Shown here: positions 22,885 through 34,743 of the stretch, one piece after another | How the letters are laid out: the number at the start of each line of letters is the position of its first letter | Position numbering within the stretch: the stretch's first letter is position 1 | Made by a program: the position numbers and the translations under genes | Notes under the pieces: generated by a model | Told to the model about the DNA's origin: nothing | Database searches by the model: none | Seen by the model: the letters and a program-made list of their open reading frames with translations, nothing else | Assembly: GCA_018389105.1 (NCBI GenBank) | Contig: JACATO010002451.1 | Location: 2,682,501-2,746,500, forward strand | Length of the DNA: 64,000 bases | Reading direction: 5' to 3' | From: Nautilus pompilius | Taxonomy: Eukaryota; Mollusca; Cephalopoda; Nautilida; Nautilidae

Positions 22885-23950
22885 TAAAGCTGGCTATTTC
22901 CAGCGGAAAATTATCAAAGAAATTGGAGTTACGCAGCAACCATGCATAGAATGAAGTCAACTGGCTCAACCGTCAACTCATAGAGTCGAGAAAGAACAAA
23001 AACGGACAGTTTTTGGTTCGAAAGTCTAAAGAAATCTATCTCTTTTCCACAGGTAGCCTATTCAGCACTGATCACAATTCCTCTGCAGCAGCCAGTATCT
23101 GAACGTCTATCACCGAAAGTCAGTCAAGAAGGTTGGAGTGATGGACTGAGTTAGTAGCCAGGAAGGCGACTCCACAGAACTACACCTTGGAGAGATGGTG
23201 GAAGGTGCTGAGGTCGGCCGAGAGTATATTTTGAATACTTGGTTCTGCGGGATGATAGCGGGACGAGCGCTCCTACCAGTTGAGTATGATTAAGCATAGA
23301 GTATTTTTGGAATGGGACTATTCGCCATGGGTTTGTTTGACCAGGGTTAGGATGTGATGGCCTGTGGACTTAGAGCGAAAGATGATGGACAATGGGAAGT
23401 AAATTAAGCGCAACACATTTGATTGGCGGTGTTTCCGACTACGTCTGTATCATCTCTGCCTTATCGCATAAAACGAGGATGACGTGCACGTTGTCTACAT
23501 CGTCACCATTCTTGTGCACCTTTGGGAGCCAGACAGGGAGAGGAGAACATCAACGTCTTAACACCCAACCTGATTTTTTAGTCATCCCTAGATGCAGGCA
23601 TCCATTTGACTTCTTTTTTCTGCTGTCCGCGTTCGACTCCTTACGATCTCTCCCTGAAGTTAATACTATATTAATTTATTATACTGACTTAAATTTGTGT
23701 AAAACTAATTACAAGATAAAGTAAATTCTGTCACTTTGAAATTAATTTTATTTATTTAGACTAAAATATATTTCCACAGTTTTAAGTGATTCCAGGAGGA
23801 CAGTGGAGAATTGTGTATCGCAGCGAATAGTCCCAGACCCGGATCTTGTAGCTCTTTGGAATTTCCACAGAGAGATATCACGATATTCTTCAGTGCCATG
23901 CAGTTCCATCAGCACACACAGAAGATGGGTTTATAATGCAACAAAACGAT
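22885..23950 (+). mobile_element. Faint Tc1-like transposon relic
   Basis: Three weak but ordered signals are present on the plus strand. AGYFQRKIIKEIGVTQQPC near 22891-22947 looks like the first helix-turn-helix of a Tc1 transposase. RWWKVLRSAESIF near 23194-23232 looks like the W.KVLFSDES block with D changed to A. EFPQRDITIFFSAMQF near 23856-23905 looks like the C-terminal E(W).IPQ..I..L..SM segment. Many stops and shifts separate them. A Tc1-like end lies 0.9 kb upstream. Each signal alone would be unconvincing; their order and spacing make an old Tc1 relic plausible. Confidence 0.35.
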
Positions 23951-25234
23951 GACCGGAAACAGCAGTCGGAAGAGTTATATGCGCAATAGCTCGGTTGGAG
24001 ACCAAAAAAAAGATCAAGATTCTTAAAAACCATAGTTTTGTTCCCACAGCCTCAGAGCTGAGCACCACAGAAGTTGTGCTGAGAGGTTCGACGATTGCCG
24101 TTCAGCTGCATAACTGCCTACGAGAGAAAAGGAAACTACTTAAAGCAGAATTTTGAGAGCTACTGGGCAGGACGTTAAATATTTGTCATTCACAAGAAAT
24201 GTGGACTTTTAAGGATCAGCTGATAACAACGTCGCAATCGACGATGACTAGAAGTTTCAATACATCGATATGATTTTTCATATTTGTATGCTGGAGTAAT
24301 ATACTTTTATTAACAATAAAGTGCTGAAAGAGATGATAACAGTGTTTATGGTGGACTCATAGTTTACAACGCCTGCTCGTCGTATTGGTAACTGTAGATA
24401 ATCGCAAACAAAATATGTCTGTACACAGGGTCAAAGCCCTTAACCCTTTCATACTGTAATAGTTACAGTAATTTGCAAGCGGCAGGAAGTCTGGAACTTA
24501 TAATGAATTGGCATATAACTTTAATATTCAGATGACTATGCTGCTACAAATCTATTTTTCTTTCCACGTCGCAACGTTTGGTTTTGTGTAAAACTGGTGT
24601 CGTGTGATTCGTACGACAAAGATGATGGATTATACCTTTCAAAAACTTCCGGTGCTACATAAGTGCCTCGGAACTGGCTGGGAGAAAGCGCACCCATCAG
24701 TAACACTTTACTCTTCTCCCCAAGACAGTCCGCTGTGACTACCGCTAGACCAGACAAGATGGAAGACGTCCGATCTTCCCCTTAACGCTGCTTGGCACAA
24801 TCTTTGCCAGCTAAGAGAGATATTTGTGGGAGACCTTCTCATCAAGATGGAAAGCTCCCCCATTTTCTCGGAGTACGCATCCAAGGATTTTAAACTACTG
24901 GTTTTAGTAAATTGTAAATCCTGTCGCGCAGACCGTTCCCTAGTCTACTAGGGTTCTGTCTAAAGTGTTTAACTTTGTTCCCTTCCCCTCCGAGATCGCC
25001 AGAGAGTAACAACACCTGACTCTCCAATCGTTTTTCTTTATCGTGTAGAATTTTATCCTTCGTCTCTTGAGTTACGAGGTCTGAAGACAACTTACAGCAG
25101 TGAGCCATCAGAGAAAAGCTGTTGGGAGTCTTCCTTGGTGACGAAGCGAGTTGGTGGTCAAGGTGGCAGCCAGGTACCCGCGGAACCTCTATCAATCACC
25201 TGCAGACGGACGAATCTATTAGAACATTTCAACG
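23951..25234. other. Non-coding stretch, nothing recognised
   Basis: I see no element or exon here. Short open frames on the minus strand near 24.5-25.2 kb have no recognisable motif and no supporting splice sites. Confidence 0.4.
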
Positions 25235-25372
25235 AATTCCACGCGGACGACTGGTAAAAGTTAGCGAGAAGCAGCCATCTCCAAATTGAGCCAGTGCCGA
25301 TCGGGATTCAAACCCAAGCCCTCAACCCTTGTAGTCCAGCAGCTTAACAATAAATCACCGTTCGCCCTGTGG
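25235..25372 (-). repeat. tRNA-derived SINE, copy 2
   Basis: On the minus strand GGGTTGAGGGCTTGGGTTTG leads into AATCCCG, almost the same as the B-box region at 6.05 kb. The following body (GAGATGGCTGCTTCTCGC, then CCAGTCGTCCGCGTGG) also aligns with copy 1. The B-box has one change (GGTTTGAATCC). Together the two copies define a dispersed SINE family in this genome. Confidence 0.55.
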
Positions 25373-27491
25373 AATTTTAAATTTCTGTGCTAGATACCAA
25401 AAATTACTGTAAGGAAACGCTTCTGAATCCTTTCCAAACCATTAACATCACTGAAAGGGAATAGGGGCTAAACCTGCACCGCAAACTCTAGATGTGGTTT
25501 GACGAACAGCTTCGTGCAGTAACTGTAGGACCCCTACTTTCCGACTGACCACTCGGCTGATGACCCTTTCAGGCCGAGGTCATTCTCCTGGTCGTTAGTC
25601 TTAAAAGCAAAACTGATAATGCTAGAAGGAGGATTGAAATATGTATGAGGCAGCAGTTAGTTAACTTTGTTAAAATAATGCTGTAGATGTTCAGATGCGG
25701 TTCACGTGTATCTCTTGTATTTCAAAAAATAATTGTAGCGTTTTTAACGTTTAAGAGCAGAGTGACCCCCAAAATCAGGAGAGTTGACGCGCGGTTCTTA
25801 GGCTTCATCTGTTCCCATAAATCTAACGTACATTTTCCCTGATAAGTTAAACGTTACAATTTCGTTTTTGTTTTTTGTAAAGGTTCCAGCAGCCATTCTT
25901 GGCACAGACTCGTAGTTAATCCGCTTCTTCAAATCCATTTGGTCTCTGATCAGCGCCTTTTCCACATCGTGCTTCATACCCGGAGTAAACTGAATTATGT
26001 CTCCTGCGAGCTTCAGCCACCGGACCTCTCGTTATCGGGCTTTGTTCCGGCCTAAATCGCTAAATGAAAGAAACCAGTTGCGACTGTGATGGGTTTGCTG
26101 GCTTTTCAAGACCTGATCGATTCTAATCCGCGCGTTTCCCTTTCTGCGAAGATCCGAAAATAATTGTTTTAGAAGGTTGGCAAGGACCCCCTCTGACATC
26201 GGCACATCAGGGGGGGGGGCACTGCAGTTGTCCAGCGCGAGCCGAAATCGTGTGAACGGCATCCATGACAGAGACACGCTGTCGGGTTGTTGGCTGTAGT
26301 GGCGCCTGCCAGCTCCGAATAAATGCTATCGTCGGTCGGGGAGAGAGGATTTCCAGTGGGGAAGTGCGATGCCTAGTGACCCACTCTGAGCGGTGAGAGC
26401 GATCTCAGTAGCTTTTGTCCGTTAATTTATGACGCCAGTAAAATCAGCGGCGACCAGTTCGCTAAAAATGTCCGAGCCAGCGAGATCTCTTAAGCAGATG
26501 CGGCCGCCACTGAACGATTCCGACCGCACTCTCAAACGTCAGCTGCCCTGAAAGATGTCTGCCCGGGGCTACTCGTTATGGATGTTCTAAAACCGCATCC
26601 ATTTTGAACTCTAATTACTCGGTCGCTTACGACACTTTCATTAGTACGTTCTCCTTGTACTGGCAGCCATTAAGCGTAGGTCGATTCGCGAAGAAGCTTA
26701 GCAGTACGCGCAATGTGGCAAGTGGTCTCTGTGTAAGTCAGGACTTATTTGCCAGGTATCCTTAAGCGATCTTGGAACGGTAAACTGTGTAAGCTAGTTT
26801 TGAAGATTTACTTTGGTGAATCAACAATTAAGACAACCAAGGATGTCTGTCTACCATCACTGAACCATATCTAAATATACCGTTCAAAATGTGTCACAAA
26901 AGCTCTCTCAGGAAAACTCAAAGGATAAGTCAGGACCAAACAGACTGACTTAATAAACATAAATAAACGTGGTCTTTATATGACATTTACTAGGATTTAA
27001 CGAGTAAATTTACGTTAGATGACATTCACCAACATTCATTGGCATTGATGAAGTGCGTTTGTCGGGTGAAAATGTTATTTTGCTCTTGTATTTATATGAT
27101 TTTGTAATCATGATTAACGAAGAAGCAATGTTCGTACTTCATTAATGGTAATTATAAGAACATATGCAAATTAAGTTGGAAAAGTACGGTTAAACATTAA
27201 AAATGACCGCCGTACAAGACAAACCAAATTATGCTTCAGTAGCATAAATCAATAACAGAATTGAAAAAAATTACTGAATTTACATATTTTCTAAAAAATA
27301 TAAAATAATGAACAGAATGTTGGATAAAAGATGGCGGAATTGAGTGTTCGTAATGCATCCGCAAGCGATGTTTTTCGTATTAGTAAAATTGATCCCAGAA
27401 CCAGTAATCAATGTAAATAAAGTGACAGGTGCCAGAAGAAGCAGGAGAATTCTAATTTTTCCAGACTGAGGCTTCTGCGCCATTCTTTTCA
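25373..27491. other. Non-coding stretch with a CpG-rich part at 26.0-26.7 kb
   Basis: The CpG-rich part contains short open frames on the minus strand and a poly-G run near 26210. I recognise no protein, splice pattern or repeat. Confidence 0.4.
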
Positions 27492-27779
27492 TTGAGTTCG
27501 GAATCAACTCTCGTCAGAGAAATAATCATGGCCGCCAGATCTCTTTTCCGTGGGGAAGCGGAGAAAGTCGGACCGGTTTTGAGAGACGGATACGAAGACC
27601 TCGGGGCAGGCACAGACAGCGCAGTTTTGCAGAGAAGAAAGGAAAACGGCAGGAAGGAAACACAAGAATTGCGATTATACGACGTTAGACGAAACAGAGG
27701 CCTTAGCCGAAACGAATTTCTTGTTGTTTTTCGTCATTTTACGTACAGAGGGCGCGGTAAAAAATATGGAAAGGTGTGA
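27492..27779 (+). CDS. Unrecognised open frame with a Kozak-like ATG (candidate)
   Basis: An ATG at 27528 in the context ATCATGGCC opens MAARSLFRGEAEKVGPVLRD, then a charged, arginine-rich stretch ending in a TGA at 27777-27779. The segment is CpG-richer than its surroundings, and CAG|GTGAGTAAG follows at about 27786. The transcript could therefore be spliced just after the stop, or the frame could be a chance opening in a non-coding first exon. No family is recognised and no signal peptide or membrane segment is seen. Confidence is low because neither conservation nor downstream exons can be checked here. Confidence 0.22.
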   Translation: MSSESTLVREIIMAARSLFRGEAEKVGPVLRDGYEDLGAGTDSAVLQRRKENGRKETQELRLYDVRRNRGLSRNEFLVVFRHFTYRGRGKKYGKV

Positions 27780-29464
27780 ATTCAGGTGAGTAAGGAGCGG
27801 GTAAATACCAACTCTATCAACTAAGCCAGGTAAGAAAACGCTTGACGTTTTAGAATCTAAACCTTAAAACCGAAAGATCAAGTAAAGAGATGGCCACACT
27901 TCGTACATCTGTTAGAGTTCGGATACAGGTAATTTTATTCTAATTTGGAAACAACAACAACACCAAGATTTACTGTCTTGGTCTTCTGAAGTCGCGCCAT
28001 CATCTTCAAGGTGTTTTCCGGCTGCTATTTATGTGTGACTCTGCGAGGCCTTCAAACGCCACAGTCTGCGTGGCCTGGAAGACGGATCATTATGAATAAC
28101 GAAAATACGGCTGTTGCCCCCTTAAAGGTATCTGCTAATCCCCCGGTTGCTTTCTTTTGCTTCACTTTTACCTTTTTTTCGTCATTTTTAATTTCCTGCA
28201 CCATAAATCTACCAGTAAAAAGGAACCCTGGCTCCTAATGATCAACCGTTTTCTGACTTCTCAGAGAGTCACTGGACTGTATTCGCAACCATCTAAACCG
28301 CAGCGGTGCTATTAGTCTACTAAAAGGGTCCAAGCTATCCATGTTCCCGGCCGTGGGTCAACGTAACGCTATAGGGTTCTTTAATCGGATTTAAATGTAG
28401 GACCTTTTAACTTCTCTTTTTTACGGCTTAAATCGATGGAATCCGTATGGTTAAAGGAGGTAAAATAACCCTTCGTGCGTTTTCTTCGAAAAACCATTTT
28501 TATGGAAAGAGGTACCGAAAAGATGTGGCGCCGGATGAACATCGATCTCAGCAGCAGTCTCCGGATGCGGCTGATAAAAAGTATCGTAAAAGGCAACTTA
28601 TACGAGCGCGATGTAGATAATTAAAAAGCGACTCTCGCAGTGCGCATAATCCGTGAAAAATGGCTATTGCAAAATAAATTATTAGTCCATTAGATATGTG
28701 GAAAATATGGAAGAATGGGGGCCTTCGAGGGAAAAAACATCAATTTTGGCACAGGTGCGTGGGGAGCTACTGACGGCCAAGGCGGCTCTGTTTTACATAA
28801 TGGCCAACAATGGCCGCTAGCCGACTACTGAAATTTGACTTATTTCTGTTTCCATGCAAATGCAATAGCCTCAGTTCTCCATATTTCTGTATAAGCAAAC
28901 GGTTACTTATTTTGATACCTTTTAATAAATATTCTGAAAGAAATGCTCCAGACCTCTGCCCCCACTTCTTCACGTAAGTAACCCTGTCCAGCCAAACGGA
29001 GCTCTTTCAGTTAGTCCATCAAAAGCCATAAACCATTGCTTTCAAGACCACATCGTGTTCTAACTTTGCATTTCTTTCTTTTCTTTTTATCTAATAATCC
29101 AGCCTCATTGCATAAATAGCGACAGTAAATTATTCAGAGCCTGCTTTCTTTGTGCAACAAACTGAGAGAAGCAACAAAGTACAGAGAACAGAATGATGAC
29201 AGGATAAATTGTGGAGTAGTGTTTGTTTGCCGGACTGCTGTTCTATACTGAAGAATCCTGCACGGACAGTGACACAGCACCAGCTTTCAAACTCAGTGAA
29301 CTCTCAAATCTGCGCCGTACCGGGATGGAACAACTTTGGGCTAAGGTGACATGACTGGGCGTATCCAATCGACCAGACTGAAAGATAGAACCCTAGGCTA
29401 TTTAGCTGACTTGGAAGATCACAAGCAGGGACATTAAGTGGTTTGCTATCATGTAAAGTATTGG
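27780..29464. other. Non-coding stretch, nothing recognised
   Basis: Mixed AT-rich DNA with ordinary short open frames. I see no element ends, RNA gene or convincing exon. Confidence 0.4.
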
Positions 29465-30080
29465 ACAAAGCATTAAGAAGAATGGTGTGTGAGCAAGATA
29501 ATGACAGTGATGCTGTTTATCTTGTCGGGATCACAACCACATTTCAGCGAAACATGTTCAAAATGAAAAACGGTACTTAGTGGTTCATTTTATACTCACC
29601 GCCAGGAGGCGTTAGTGTAAACTTAGTAGAACCAAAACAATGAGGCTACTTATCAGTACCTCGGGCAACTCTTACTCTCTACTCAAAGCTACTGATGTAC
29701 TACATTAATGCATGACAACCAGAGGGTATTTCGATACTACTAAGCATATAGGAATACCTCTGCTTTTCCTTGTATATCTAGGTGTAGGCGTTCACACGGA
29801 AATTCGCAAGCGTGATCTGCTGAACACTTTGCTCAAACTAAAATCGTATCTCCTATGACGGAGTGATGAACATTTCAACTGATCTCGAAGATAACATCCA
29901 GAAAGCTGTTTGTTCCCCACATATTAAAAGTGGTCTCTTAGAAAACATCGATCTAACCTAAGTTTGACAAGCGTACAGAACTATTTTCAAGGAACTAGAA
30001 TATCCCTGTTTCAACGTCCAAGCAGTGAGTTCCATAGATCTCTTTGTGTTGTTGTCATAACAACTCAAGAGGGTACCATA
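29465..30080 (+). pseudogene. Decayed copy A of a second high-copy uncharacterised family, middle part
   Basis: The plus strand follows the central part of a large (about 1,000 residue or more) protein family present in many copies in animal genomes and generally annotated as uncharacterised. In order: DKALRRMVCEQDNDSDAVYL; a phage-like helix RNMFKMKNG; ATLTLYSKLLMY; PLLFLVYLGVGVHTEIRKRD followed by LLNTLLKL; and, at 29985-30025, YFQGTRISLFQRPSSE, which corresponds to the DSFHGTGISLFQHP block. Several stops and shifts break the frame, and the segment that should hold the SYDRVL motif is decayed. The same family recurs at 50425-52440 on the same strand. Function is unknown; I infer mobile origin from copy number. 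Confidence 0.6.
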
Positions 30081-31650
30081 GCTATCGCAAAAATGATTGT
30101 AGTCCATCGACGAGTAAAGCAGACCCCCTCCTGTACGAAAGCTAGAAGGTTCCAGTCAATAGAAATCCTGTACCACAATCGGTACAAGAAAAATACACAG
30201 TTGCCAATATAATGAAGTAAACTATCATACTGTTCGTAGAAATTTGTCCAAACACAATACATTTTAGGGGAATTTAGATTTAATTTTGCAGATAGCTGGA
30301 TCAGGAAGATAGGTCATACGAATGGACATTTCACAAAGAGATGAGATGGTCACGTTGCCAGACACGTGTCGTGGATTTTGATGGATATCTTGTGCATGAA
30401 CACCAAGCACGTCCTTCCTTGTCGTCATACATGGACACGCTGAAACTTCGTACAAAATCTGATGCCTTCGATGACCCATCTGGTTCTTTCACAAGAAAAA
30501 TGCCCCAAGCCCTAGTATTGCAGAAGTAACTATTCTTGATTGGATAGTTACAATAGCCATGCTGCCGCCATCCATTGAAAAGACTTCTTCTGATTATGCA
30601 ACAACGCTCTTTCCTTAAACCATAACTCAGCTTCGATACGCAAGACGGATAACTATTGTACAGGAGTAAAGATGGCTTCTCATCCAGTACAGTGAAAACG
30701 AGGAGATAATACCTTACAATAGGCACACTAAGAAAAGGTTTTGTTGACTAAAAGAAGTTATATTATTTAAATGTTTCTATATTAATAATAAATCACTTCA
30801 AATACCTTGAAACTTTCTATAATTAGCATCTGGCATCTTTCTTGACATTGGAACTTGTTTAACTCTGTAAGGTAAAAAAGAAAAGAAAAGAGAAGAGATA
30901 GCAAATGTGTAACAATGGTCGTAAAATACCAAGACCTAGTTGTTTGTTTGGTTTTTTTTTTGCAAATTGCATCACTCCTAAAGTTTCTAATTCAAGGTTT
31001 GCACAATAATGTTACGTTAACGCGATGAAGTGGTCGGGGGTTTCTTTTTCATTTTTCCACAACTGATGTGGATATTAGAAATCTCAAATTTTGGCTATGG
31101 CTATATGTAGTGTGAAGACGATAACGAGGCTCGCTCGGGCGTGAACCCGTGGGTACCTGGATGAAGAGTCCTAGACATTACCGTAATTCACTGCACTCAG
31201 CTCAAACAACTAATAACAGGGGCATCAATCTTATCCAGTAGATAAATGTTCGCGTGTGTGTACAAATGCGATCTGGAAAAATCAATCTCTTACAGAATAC
31301 GCAGTCCAAAATCCATTTCCAGTTTTACTGAGCTGGCTTTGATAAGTGCTGGCCAACGCAGTTAGAGAGCCATAAGTTAGCCACAAACAGAAAGCTTCTT
31401 TCTAGTCTTTTCTTAAACTACTCTGCTGGGCAGAATGTTTGGTGAGTTCATCATGACCAGTCACTGTAGAAGATATTTATTCTCGACGTCCAAGGTACTG
31501 CATTATATGTGGAATTAAAGCAACAAGCGTAACTACAGTGGAAATACTAATTTTAAAAAAAAAAACAATAATTTGCTACGCAGTCTCTAATTATTTGTAA
31601 TTTGCTTTGTAACAAAATTGTTTAAAAATAGATATCGTCTATTCTATTAC
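30081..31650. other. Unassigned stretch
   Basis: A 131-codon minus-strand opening at 30331-30726 and a plus-strand opening at 30341-30529 overlap here. Neither shows a motif I know. The region follows copy A directly and may hold more of that decayed element, but I could not align it. An AAAGAAAAGA-type purine run lies at about 30.87 kb. Confidence 0.35.
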
Positions 31651-31728
31651 ACTCCTCCTCTATCTCTCTCCTCTCTCTCTCCTCTCTCTCTCTCTCCTCT
31701 CTCTCTCTCTCCCCCTCTCTCTCTCTCA
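31651..31728. repeat. (CT)n-rich microsatellite
   Basis: CT dinucleotides with a few C or A interruptions run to CTCTCATAG at 31731. The tract directly precedes the candidate exon below and would serve as its polypyrimidine tract. Confidence 0.95.
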
Positions 31729-31731
31729 TAG

Positions 31732-31994
31732 TATACTTCCATATTAATCCCATCACCGGGGATGTGGAGAGTCTTAGCCCCATCTTGGACGTTCGATTTT
31801 CCAATATCACGGCTCATTCCCGACTTTCTACGCCCGTATATCGGCGCCTGTTTTATCCAACAGCGAAAGGCAAAAGGATTTTTAGTGCAAACTTTCCGTT
31901 TTCTGCTGACGACAGGAGCACCGAGCCGCACCAGGTGCAGAAATTCGAAAGATTGCCAGCGGTAACCATGGAAACAAGCAACCAGTCTCATCAG
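31732..31994 (+). CDS. Candidate exon after a CT microsatellite
   Basis: The segment sits between an acceptor-like (CT)n-CATAG and a donor CAG|GTATGT at 31995. One frame is open throughout: NPITGDVESLSPILDV, later LFYPTAKGKRIFSANF, and it ends ERLPAVTMETSNQSHQ. The last nine codons begin at an ATG (31968) in a strong context, GTAACCATGG, so a shorter first coding exon (METSNQSHQ) behind an upstream promoter is an alternative. The overlap GTAACCATGGAAAC at 31962-31975 is one base from the RFX X-box consensus. The minus strand is also open here, so openness is weak evidence. No family is recognised. Confidence 0.3.
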
Positions 31995-33510
31995 GTATGT
32001 TTGCAGTTGTGGGTGTTGATGGTCACCGAAGGGAAAGGAAACAAAGCCAATATCCCCCATCGCTACTTAAGGAGCTGACTACTCGTGTTGCCACAGAGCC
32101 GACATCTTCGTTGTCTTCCATCGCGCCGATAATTTTCTTCAGCGTTTTTTCTTCTCAATCGTTTGTTGATTTTCGACATTTAAAAAAAACAACATTGTTC
32201 TTCATTATTTGTTGTTGTTTAATTCCTAAAACCGCTTGCGGTTAGAATTCTGTCTTTCCATTCAAGGCACGACCGTGATCTTCTCATTTTAAAATTAAAG
32301 TGGAATTCACATCAATCGCTCTTGAAAGCGCTAGAATATATTTACAGAATTAAAGCTGATGGGAAACAATCGTAAACCGCTTTTCTTCTTCTCGTCCTTT
32401 TTTTTTTTTACGCCGGTTCCATAGCACATAAAAGATCAGAGAGCTTAGATGATTCGCCTTTTTAAAACTAATTGCGGGTATGCTCGGAATTTAAATGGCC
32501 TTCATGCAGCAGAACTTTGGCAAAAAAAACAACAAATAATGAAATCGGAACAACATTACATTAAATTGATGAGTTATCTACCCTGCCACGCTTTCTACTG
32601 TCCAAAGTACGAAAATTATCATCTAAGACAGTGTAGTATGGCGAGCGTAAATTGTAACTTTGTTGAATTGCGTAATAATATATCAGTTGTACTAGTTTCA
32701 TAAGAAAATTTGATTAATAAAAAATCTAAAAAAGTAAAGAAGAGATGATGGGGGAGGTGTTTCTCCTGCACTGACCCAAAATTAAGCTTATTGTCTCCGA
32801 AACATTGAAGACTGTTGGAATACATAGAACGCATTGTTTGAAAAATTCAAGTTGTCTTCCCTTACCACACATTATCCGTTTCTACGATGAAAAATAAATA
32901 AGGGGAAGTAACTCTCTAGTTTTGTTTCACATGGTTTATTTTTGCTAGTGCGACGTGTGGTTATGTTAATATTTACGCAGTCAGATGTGAGACTCCAGTC
33001 GGCTTAGATGGTGTGGACCCAGACACCATACAGAAGCGGATACATTTTTAAAAAGCAAATTCCTGATATCCAATATCAACTGCTTATAGATTTATTTTTT
33101 TATAAATTGCAATCAATACGATTCTGAATTCTCGTGTTACTCGGCGTAGTATTAAATGCCACTCTTATGTAAAAGAAAAACATTACATTTTTTAATTATT
33201 AAACAAACCATCCCACCACAGAGGTTAGGCCAGGCAACTGAAAACCGTTTTCTCATCCTTCATAAGTGATGCTACATACTAATATCAGTAATCATTCCGT
33301 AAAACATTTTCGAATTATTTCCAAGACATCTGTCTCCAGCACAATCGACCCCTGAACTTTATAAAGGGGAGCTTCTTGTTTTTTCCATTTTTTTATACAT
33401 AAAATAAGATTTATCATATCTATGACTATTTTCTTTGATAAACAGAGACCTTCACTGTTCTTCCCATCATTTAAGGTGCAGTCTGTTAACAAGTAAATTT
33501 TGCATGATTC
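31995..33510. other. Non-coding stretch
   Basis: AT-rich DNA with poly-T near 32.4 kb. No element or exon recognised. No clear acceptor with a continuing frame was found downstream of the candidate donor at 31995. Confidence 0.4.
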
Positions 33511-34743
33511 TATCAGGTCGTTACCAAAGTTTGTCGGTTTTTATATATATTATCAATTTGGGGTTCGTTTTTTGCATGTTTGTCAAGGTGTATGCAGATA
33601 AGCTATATATCGTTTTGTAGCATGCGCTTTGGCATACATTATGCACAACCTACCTGTTTAAAGATCATAAAGGGATATTTGTTTCAGGGTTCTGAGTGAA
33701 GCATGGATAGAAAAGTTGTTCGTGCCATTTTGCTTCACGAGTTCAAAGTGGAGGCCACAAAACAAGGGAGGCAACTCGTAACATTAAACAAGCACGGGGT
33801 GAGGAGACAGCAGATGAGTGAACAGTACAACGATCTGCAGAGTTTCGATCAGGAGATGTGAGCCTTGAAGATAAGGAACGTAGCAAACATCCTACCAGCT
33901 GTGATGACGACCATCTGAAAGCCTCAGATGAAGCTGATCAAAGAAAAACAGTGCGAGAAATTACTGGGGAGCTTGATGTAAGCACTGCAACTGTTTCCTG
34001 GCATCTTGACGCAATCGCCCAGGTGAAAAATCTTTGACAAGTGGGTGCCTCACCAGTTGAATGAACAACAACAAAATCGTCGATCTGATCTTCGATTGTC
34101 ATAAGAAACAGAAACGGCCCATTTCTTGGCCGAATGATTACCTGTGGTGAAAAGTGGATCCTTTACGACAATCGCAAACGATCCGCACAGTGGCTCAACA
34201 GAGACAAGGCGCCTAACCGCATTCCACAAACAAGCCTCTACCCAAAGAAGGTTATGGTCACTGTCAGGTGGACTGCAACAGGTGTCATCCACTATAACGT
34301 CTTGCATCCTGGCAAAACCATCACGGCTGAAAGGTACTGTCGTGAATTAAACATTGTTCATAAGAGACTCTCCCAACGACAGCCGGCATTGGTGAATCGA
34401 AGAGGCCCAACCCTGCTCCACAACAATGCTCATCCTCATGTTGAAAAGGGGACTCTGCAGAAACTGAACATGTTGTGGTGCGAAGTTCTCCCTCACCCAG
34501 CCCATTCATCAGACCTTTCTCCCACAGACTACCACCTTTTCAAACACCTCGACAGCTTTCTCCGTATGAAATCCTTCTCCAATCAAGCAGCGACTGAAAC
34601 TGCCTTCCAACAGTTTATCGACTCCAGTATTGATTGTAATGGAACTTACTTTGATTAAGGTTTTTGATTAATAAACTTCACATTCAGCAACGAAATTAAG
34701 TTCCATTGTTGCAGTTAAAAAACCGACAAAACCTAACAATCTA
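33511..34743 (+). mobile_element. Full-length but inactive mariner transposon
   Basis: The element is 1,233 bp including TA at each border (33511-33512 and 34742-34743), a normal mariner length. The left end reads TCAGGTCGTTACCAAAGTTT and continues GTCGGTTTTTA. The right end in reverse complement reads TTAGATTGTTAGGTTTTGTC, then GGTTTTTT. The two align over about 30 bp with a short gap. The plus strand carries a mariner transposase of the kind related to human SETMAR/Hsmar1, broken as described in the next entry. The inverted repeats have drifted, so the copy is old. Confidence 0.85.
33703..34658 (+). pseudogene. Mariner transposase, inactivated
   Basis: The frame begins at ATG 33703 (MDRKVVRAILLHEFK) and follows a mariner transposase of about 345 residues: the helix-turn-helix part (EATRNIKQARGEETADE), the linker (KTVREITGELDVSTATVS), then a long intact 3' half from about 34134 to the TAA at 34656-34658. 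Damage includes frameshifts near 33.75 and 34.0 kb and an in-frame TGA at 33819-33821. The catalytic D,D34D triad is also destroyed. The first position reads TCGEKWI instead of TCDEKW, and the second reads LLHNNAHPH instead of LLHDNARPH. Only the third D (SPTDYH) survives. The second and third positions keep the correct 34-residue spacing. Such an enzyme could not cut DNA even if read through. Confidence 0.9.

Noticed and set aside
30331-30726. 131-codon minus-strand open frame as a gene
   Set aside because: No recognisable motif, overlapped by a plus-strand opening, and adjacent to a decayed repetitive element.
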